In this document: positions 60,133-64,000 of the stretch, in pieces | Position numbering within the stretch: the stretch's first letter is position 1 | Layout of the letters: each line of letters opens with the position of its first letter | NCBI RefSeq assembly: GCF_017313265.1 | Contig: NZ_JAFLQZ010000002.1 | Span: forward strand, 186,001 to 250,000 | DNA length: 64,000 bases | Reading direction: 5' to 3' | From: Hymenobacter telluris | Lineage (GTDB): Bacteria > Bacteroidota > Bacteroidia > Cytophagales > Hymenobacteraceae | The notes under the pieces: generated by a model | Database searches by the model: none | What the model saw: the letters and a program-made list of their open reading frames with translations, nothing else | What the model was told of the DNA's origin: nothing | Program-made: the position numbers and the translations under genes

Positions 60133-60906
60133 CTAATCGTATTGCGACTCACGCAGATGCACGGGGGAAGTTTTCTTACGCAAGCGCATATTCAGGATTT
60201 CCACTACCAGCGAGAAAGCCATGGCAAAATAGATGTAGCCCTTCTCTATTTCCTTGTGGAACGACTCCATTACCAGCATCACCCCAATCATAATCAGGAA
60301 AGAGAGAGCCAGCATTTTGATGGTTGGGTTGCGGTTCACAAAGTCGGCTACCACACCCGAGAAGGCCAGCATTACACCCATCGACAGGATAACAGCCGCA
60401 ATCATAATCAGCACGTTATCAACCAGCCCGACGGCCGTCAGGATGGAGTCGAAGCTGAAAACGATGTCGATGAGGATGATTTGGAAAATGATGCTACCCA
60501 TTGACGCGCCACCTTTACCGTTAGCCGTGCTTTCGTCTTCTTCACCTTGGAGCTTGGTGTGAATTTCGGTGGTGCTCTTGCCAATCAGGAACAAGCCGCC
60601 GCCCAGCAGAATCAGGTCGCGGCCGGTTACGCCAAACGGCTCATTCATCCACGGCAGATTCAAAGTGAACAGCGCCGACTTCAGCCCCACAATCCAGGAA
60701 ATACTCAGCAGCAGCCCAATCCGGAACAGCAGCGCCAGCAGCAACCCGATGGTACGGCCCCGGGCCTGCTGCTCATGCGGCAACCGATTGACAATGATGG
60801 AGATAAAAATGATGTTGTCGATACCCAACACGATTTCCATGAAGGTCAGCGTGAGCAAACTCACCCAGGTCTGCGGGTCGGAGAATACCGAAAAGTCGAA
60901 GTGCAT
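60133..60906 (-). CDS. TerC-family membrane protein
   Basis: The 257-residue protein has the TerC pattern: 'WVSLLTLTFMEIVLGIDNIIFISIIVNRLP', 'FRIGLLLSISWIVGL', 'DIVFSFDSILTAVGLVDN' and 'FVNRNPTIKMLALSFLIMIGVMLVMESF', with about seven TM helices and the conserved membrane acidic residues (Glu/Asp in 'EIVLGIDN' and 'DIVFSFDS'). TerC/Alx proteins export Mn2+ or assist metal loading of exported proteins. It is a single gene between two terminator regions. Confidence 0.95.
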   Translation of the reverse strand: MHFDFSVFSDPQTWVSLLTLTFMEIVLGIDNIIFISIIVNRLPHEQQARGRTIGLLLALLFRIGLLLSISWIVGLKSALFTLNLPWMNEPFGVTGRDLILLGGGLFLIGKSTTEIHTKLQGEEDESTANGKGGASMGSIIFQIILIDIVFSFDSILTAVGLVDNVLIMIAAVILSMGVMLAFSGVVADFVNRNPTIKMLALSFLIMIGVMLVMESFHKEIEKGYIYFAMAFSLVVEILNMRLRKKTSPVHLRESQYD

Positions 60907-60911
60907 TGGTT

Positions 60912-60995
60912 GGTTGTTGAATTGTTGATTGTTGAATTGCGAAGCGGTTGATTATTGCAAGATTGGACGTTAGATGCCCAACAATTCAACAATCA
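60912..60995. repeat. Inverted TTGTTGAATTG-type repeats between yajQ and terC
   Basis: TGATTGTTGAATTG (60926-60939) and an offset copy (60914-60927) both pair with 60979-60995. An AT-rich linker that might terminate yajQ (minus strand). A similar AT-rich linker occurs near 37,920. Confidence 0.45.
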
Positions 60996-61006
60996 GCATC
61001 CAGCAA

Positions 61007-61498
61007 TCAGCTTTTCATATTCACAAATTGCAGCGGCTGGCCAATGTCGGTGCGGCGCAGCAGGGCAATAACAGCTTGTAGCTCGTCGATTTTTTTGGCC
61101 GTAACGCGCACCTGGTCGTCCTGCATTTGGGCTTCCACTTTCAGCTTGGCGTCTTTGATGGCCTTCACGATTTTGCGGCCCGCCTCTTTATCTACCCCGG
61201 CCCGCACCTTGATGGTTTTCTTCACCAGGTTGCCACTGGGCTGCTCTTCGGCCGTGAAATCGAGGGCGGTGCCATCAATACCTTGCTTTACCACCCGCGC
61301 CAGCAAAATATCTTCCAGCGCCTTCACGCGCATCGAGTTTTCCGAGCTTAGCAAGATGGTGTTGGCTTTCTTATCCAGGTCCATCCCGCCTTTGGTGTCG
61401 CGCAGGTCGTAGCGGGTTTGAAGTTCTTTTTTGGCTGTGTTTACCGCATTTTCGAGGGTTTGCGGGTCCACTTTGCTTACAATATCAAAAGAGGCCAT
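61007..61498 (-). CDS. yajQ: YajQ-family nucleotide-binding protein
   Basis: The 163-residue protein is full length: 'MASFDIVSKVDPQTLENAVNTAKKELQTRYDLRDTKGGMDLD' and 'VKQGIDGTALDFTAEEQPSGNLVKKTIKVRAGVDKEAGRKIVKAIKDAKLKVEAQMQDDQVRVTAKKIDELQAVIALLR'. YajQ proteins are two-domain ferredoxin-like folds that bind cyclic di-GMP in Xanthomonas and other nucleotides or RNA elsewhere. The ligand here is not decided by sequence. A TAnnTTTG element lies 66 nt upstream. Confidence 0.96.
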   Translation of the reverse strand: MASFDIVSKVDPQTLENAVNTAKKELQTRYDLRDTKGGMDLDKKANTILLSSENSMRVKALEDILLARVVKQGIDGTALDFTAEEQPSGNLVKKTIKVRAGVDKEAGRKIVKAIKDAKLKVEAQMQDDQVRVTAKKIDELQAVIALLRRTDIGQPLQFVNMKS

Positions 61499-61563
61499 GA
61501 GAAGGAGAAGGTTAAAAGAAACAGGAAGCAGGCAAGCCTGCCGCCTTTAGGTTAAGCGGAGGG

Positions 61564-61571
61564 CAAAGGTA
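61564..61571 (-). promoter_or_regulatory. TAnnTTTG promoter element for yajQ
   Basis: Minus-strand TACCTTTG, 66 nt before the yajQ start. Confidence 0.5.
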
Positions 61572-61727
61572 GGAAGTTGGTGTACGAATATTTGCGGAAA
61601 ACAGTGAAGTACGTACCTGGCAACGAAGCAGGAAAATTGCGCCGTAAAAACATCAGGGGCTGCTTTACCTTATAGCCTTGTTATTCCGTTTTAGCTTTCT
61701 TTCCTCGTTGCTACAATCAGGTTCGTT

Positions 61728-62171
61728 ATGGCTGTTCGTTCCCCCCAAACCTCGGCTGAGTGGTCGGCTTACTACCAGTTGCGTTACGAAGTGCTCCGCC
61801 AACCCTGGCAGCAGCCGGTTGGGTCGGAGCGGGTACCCGAAGACGAAGACCCCGCCACTGTGCACGCGCTGTGCCTGATGCCAACGGATGCAGTAGCCGG
61901 CGTCGGGATGCTCCAGTCGGCAGGGCAGGGGCGGGGGCAGATTCGGTTTATGGCCGTAGCGCCCGCCTGGCAGGGCCACGGCATCGGCCGCGAGCTGCTG
62001 GGGTATCTGGAGGAGGTAGCCACGCAGCTGGGGTACGCCGAAATAGTGCTGCACGCCCGCCAAGCCGCGGTACCGTTTTATGTGCGGCTAGGCTATGCTA
62101 TTGTGGCGCCGTCGCACACGCTGTTTGGTAGCATTCCGCATTTTCTGATGAGCAAGGAGTTGGCGCAGTAG
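61728..62171 (+). CDS. GNAT-family N-acetyltransferase
   Basis: The 147-residue protein has the GNAT core: 'WSAYYQLRYEVLRQPW' at the start, 'IRFMAVAPAWQGHGIGRELLGYLEEVA' (acetyl-CoA motif A, Q/RxxGxG/A) and 'IVLHARQAAVPFYVRLGYAIVAP' (motif B). The arrangement recalls ElaA-like or YitI-type members. The acceptor substrate cannot be predicted. It is followed 75 nt later by a co-directional hotdog thioesterase. Confidence 0.92.
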   Translation: MAVRSPQTSAEWSAYYQLRYEVLRQPWQQPVGSERVPEDEDPATVHALCLMPTDAVAGVGMLQSAGQGRGQIRFMAVAPAWQGHGIGRELLGYLEEVATQLGYAEIVLHARQAAVPFYVRLGYAIVAPSHTLFGSIPHFLMSKELAQ

Positions 62172-62245
62172 TCAACCGGTACCTTCGGGTAGCTTGCCCG
62201 GCAAAAACGTCTGCTACGCTCACTCAATTCCCCGATTTTTCTCTC

Positions 62246-62731
62246 ATGGAACAACTCCCCGATGTAGCCACGCTGGTGGCCATCTACAACCAAATAAATA
62301 CTTACGGCCGCGTGAATGGCATGGACCTGACTGTGCAGCAACCCGGCGTAGTGCAGTACACCATGACCATCCGCGACGAGCATCTGTCGTCGCCGGGCAC
62401 TTGCCACGGGGGCGTGCTGGCGGGCCTGATGGATGCGGCGTTGGGCGCGGCGGCTCTTTCCTTAGCCTTCACCGCTGGGGAACTGGTATCCACAGTGGAA
62501 TTTAAAATCAACTACCTGCACCCGGTGCATCTGCACGACAACCTGGTGGCACGCGGCACCGTGGAGCACAGCGGCAAAACGCTGGTAGTAAGCAGTGCCG
62601 TTATCAGCTGCCCTGCCCGTAACCAGCTGGTGGTAGCCCGCGGTATGGGCACGTTCAACCGCTACCCCGCCGACAAGCGTAATTTCCATCAGCTGTTATT
62701 TCCTGATGCCGGACTAGGCGAAGTGAAGTAA
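62246..62731 (+). CDS. PaaI-type hotdog thioesterase
   Basis: The 161-residue protein has the hotdog signature 'CHGGVLAGLMDAALGAAAL' with His54 and Asp63, and 'TVEFKINYLHPVHLHDNLVARGTVEHSGKTLVVSSAVI'. It hydrolyses an acyl-CoA or aryl-CoA thioester. Substrate specificity is unknown; the C-terminal 20 residues extend beyond the family core. Likely in a two-gene unit with the GNAT. Confidence 0.9.
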   Translation: MEQLPDVATLVAIYNQINTYGRVNGMDLTVQQPGVVQYTMTIRDEHLSSPGTCHGGVLAGLMDAALGAAALSLAFTAGELVSTVEFKINYLHPVHLHDNLVARGTVEHSGKTLVVSSAVISCPARNQLVVARGMGTFNRYPADKRNFHQLLFPDAGLGEVK

Positions 62732-62769
62732 GCTGCACCTAGCCTGATTTTGCCACTAGTAGAAAAGCA

Positions 62770-62797
62770 AAAAGCCGCCGGAATACCGGCGGCTTTT
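62770..62797. terminator. Bidirectional terminator between thioesterase and NYN gene
   Basis: AAAAGCCGCCGG (62770-62781) and its complement (62786-62797) with an AATA loop. Confidence 0.9.
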
Positions 62798-62827
62798 CAA
62801 TAAGCAAATGATACGCTACTACGAAAA

Positions 62828-63835
62828 CTACAGGCGCTCCGATGAGTCGGCCGACTCAGTTTCGGTGTGCTCCTCGTCATACTCGTCGCCTTCCTCCATC
62901 TGAGGGGCCTCTACTTTGCGCACGTTGCGGGCACAGTCTTCGTCGCGGTGGTTGCGGCCTACGGTGAACTCCACCCAGTCGCCTTCGCGCAGCTCGTTGA
63001 AGTCGCCTTCCGACATGTCGGCGTAGCTGAAGAACAGGTTGTTGGGCGGCATCACCACGAAACCGAAACCGTTTTTCAGGTTCTTGATGGTGCTGATACC
63101 TACCGTGCCAACCGGACCGGCAGCCGTAGGGCCGGTGGGCCGAACGGGCTTGGCTGGGGCTGGGAAAGCCACGGGCTCTGGCGTGTTCACAAACATGCTT
63201 TCAATCAGCTCGTCCCCATCGGTGAGGCCCTGGTCGATGATTTCGTGCATCTGCACGGGGTAGGTAGCTTGCTCCAACAGGTGCTGCGAGGCGCGGGTTA
63301 CGCGGGCTTCACCTTTGAAGTCAACGTACTTGAAGTCCCAGTTCAGCAGCATGACGCGCGTGCCGATGGTGTTGAGCTTCTTGATGAGCGGTGCGTAGTC
63401 GGAGTCGCCGGCAATCAGCACTACTACGTCGTAGCTCTTATGCAGCGTCAGCTCCAAGGCCTCCAACGACAGCCACACGTCGATGCCTTTTTCCTGCAAA
63501 CGACCGTCGCGGGTCTTGAGGGGCATGTAGTGCGTGGCAATACCCATGTTCATGAGGATATCGTCGAGCAGCCGGTCGTGGAACAGGCGGTCTTTATCGC
63601 GAGCTTCCGTAGCCGAAAGACGGCCCCGGAAGAAATGGGAATCAATAACTCGGCTCAGACGCAAATCAACGTCTTCTTCCTCTGCCACTTGGTGGCGAAT
63701 AAATTCGTGTAGGCCTTCCAGGCTGATACGAGCCTTACGGTCATGCTGGAAGTAGTAGTAATCACTGATCTTAAGGAAATAATTGCCGTCGTAGAAGACG
63801 CCGATCCTAATCAGAGGGCTATTTATCTGGTTCAT
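62828..63835 (-). CDS. NYN (PIN-like) domain protein fused to a cold-shock domain
   Basis: The 335-residue protein has an N-terminal NYN/LabA-like domain (~8-185): 'IRIGVFYDGNYF' (Asp16), 'EKGIDVWLSLE' (Asp119), 'VVVLIAGDSDYAPLIKKL' (Asp144, Asp146), giving the acidic site of a metal-dependent RNase. A Pro/Ala/Gly linker (~210-240) leads to a cold-shock/OB domain (~243-310: 'GISTIKNLKNGFGFVVMP', 'LFFSYADM', 'LREGDWVEFTVG') and an acidic tail ('EEGDEYDEEHTETES'). The design suggests an RNA-targeting nuclease with its own RNA-binding module. A promoter element lies ~97 nt upstream. Confidence 0.9.
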   Translation of the reverse strand: MNQINSPLIRIGVFYDGNYFLKISDYYYFQHDRKARISLEGLHEFIRHQVAEEEDVDLRLSRVIDSHFFRGRLSATEARDKDRLFHDRLLDDILMNMGIATHYMPLKTRDGRLQEKGIDVWLSLEALELTLHKSYDVVVLIAGDSDYAPLIKKLNTIGTRVMLLNWDFKYVDFKGEARVTRASQHLLEQATYPVQMHEIIDQGLTDGDELIESMFVNTPEPVAFPAPAKPVRPTGPTAAGPVGTVGISTIKNLKNGFGFVVMPPNNLFFSYADMSEGDFNELREGDWVEFTVGRNHRDEDCARNVRKVEAPQMEEGDEYDEEHTETESADSSERL

Positions 63836-63931
63836 ACTGAAAAAAAGGGTTGGAGGTAAGCAAGAGGTGTGTGTGATATAAGGGAGCGGGTAATCGGAGG
63901 CGGTAAAACTCAGGAGGGTTACCTACCTGAG

Positions 63932-63939
63932 CAAAGGTA
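63932..63939 (-). promoter_or_regulatory. TAnnTTTG promoter element for the NYN/CSD gene
   Basis: Minus-strand TACCTTTG, about 97 nt before the start, implying a leader of ~85 nt. Cold-shock-domain genes often have regulatory leaders, but no fold is obvious here. Confidence 0.45.
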
Positions 63940-64000
63940 CAAAGCTTGGAGTTTTGACGTCGAAGTTGGAAAAGTAGTAGTGCGTGATAACCACTTCTTT

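Overview
The window looks like chromosomal DNA from a member of the Bacteroidota, most likely a Hymenobacter-like genus (Cytophagales). The evidence is GC-rich coding sequence, the giant type IX secretion (T9SS) translocon SprA with several proteins carrying T9SS C-terminal sorting domains, a TonB receptor paired with a surface lipoprotein, LytTR two-component systems, and repeated TAnnTTTG promoter elements in place of E. coli-like ones. The genus is an inference; no rRNA is present.

Layout. 1-3.7 kb: end of a TolB-propeller/outer-membrane barrel protein, a lipoprotein intradiol dioxygenase and a pirin-like bicupin. 3.8-9.8 kb: signalling block with a LytS-type kinase/LytTR regulator pair, an OmdA-like protein, a second LytTR regulator and a PAS-hybrid kinase with REC and Hpt domains. 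10-13.1 kb: a MoxR ATPase and an ECF sigma factor/membrane partner pair. 13.4-16.7 kb: surface-glycan genes (methyltransferase, flippase, GT4 glycosyltransferase), then an orphan T9SS sorting-domain remnant. 17.3-23.6 kb: TonB receptor and beta-helix lipoprotein, YicC-type RNase, a small secreted protein. 23.7-36.6 kb, minus strand: maeB-ruvA-sprA-gcvH-vanZ-M28 peptidase, an arrangement around sprA that recurs in Bacteroidota. 37-39.7 kb: three genes resembling the non-phosphorylating L-fucose pathway. 40.3-42.5 kb: a compact exosortase locus (sugar transferase, PID-CTERM mini-substrate, exosortase, partner membrane protein). 42.7-49 kb: heavy-metal RND efflux operon with a CzcA-type pump fused to its TolC-like outer-membrane factor, plus the adaptor. 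49-52.1 kb: T9SS-exported Asp-box protein, two small unknown genes, then tRNA-Gly, an HNH endonuclease and tRNA-Leu in a row. 52.3-64 kb: mutS, a SpoU methyltransferase, an M36 metalloprotease with PA and T9SS domains, a DnaJ-like membrane protein, TerC, YajQ, a GNAT, a thioesterase and a NYN/cold-shock fusion.

Gene boundaries are often marked by long, near-perfect inverted repeats acting as bidirectional terminators. Two (3.7 kb and 55.2 kb) are pairs of inverted small palindromes and look like REP/BIME-type repeats. The most interesting region is the exosortase/PID-CTERM locus. No CRISPR array, transposase, prophage or rRNA operon was seen.
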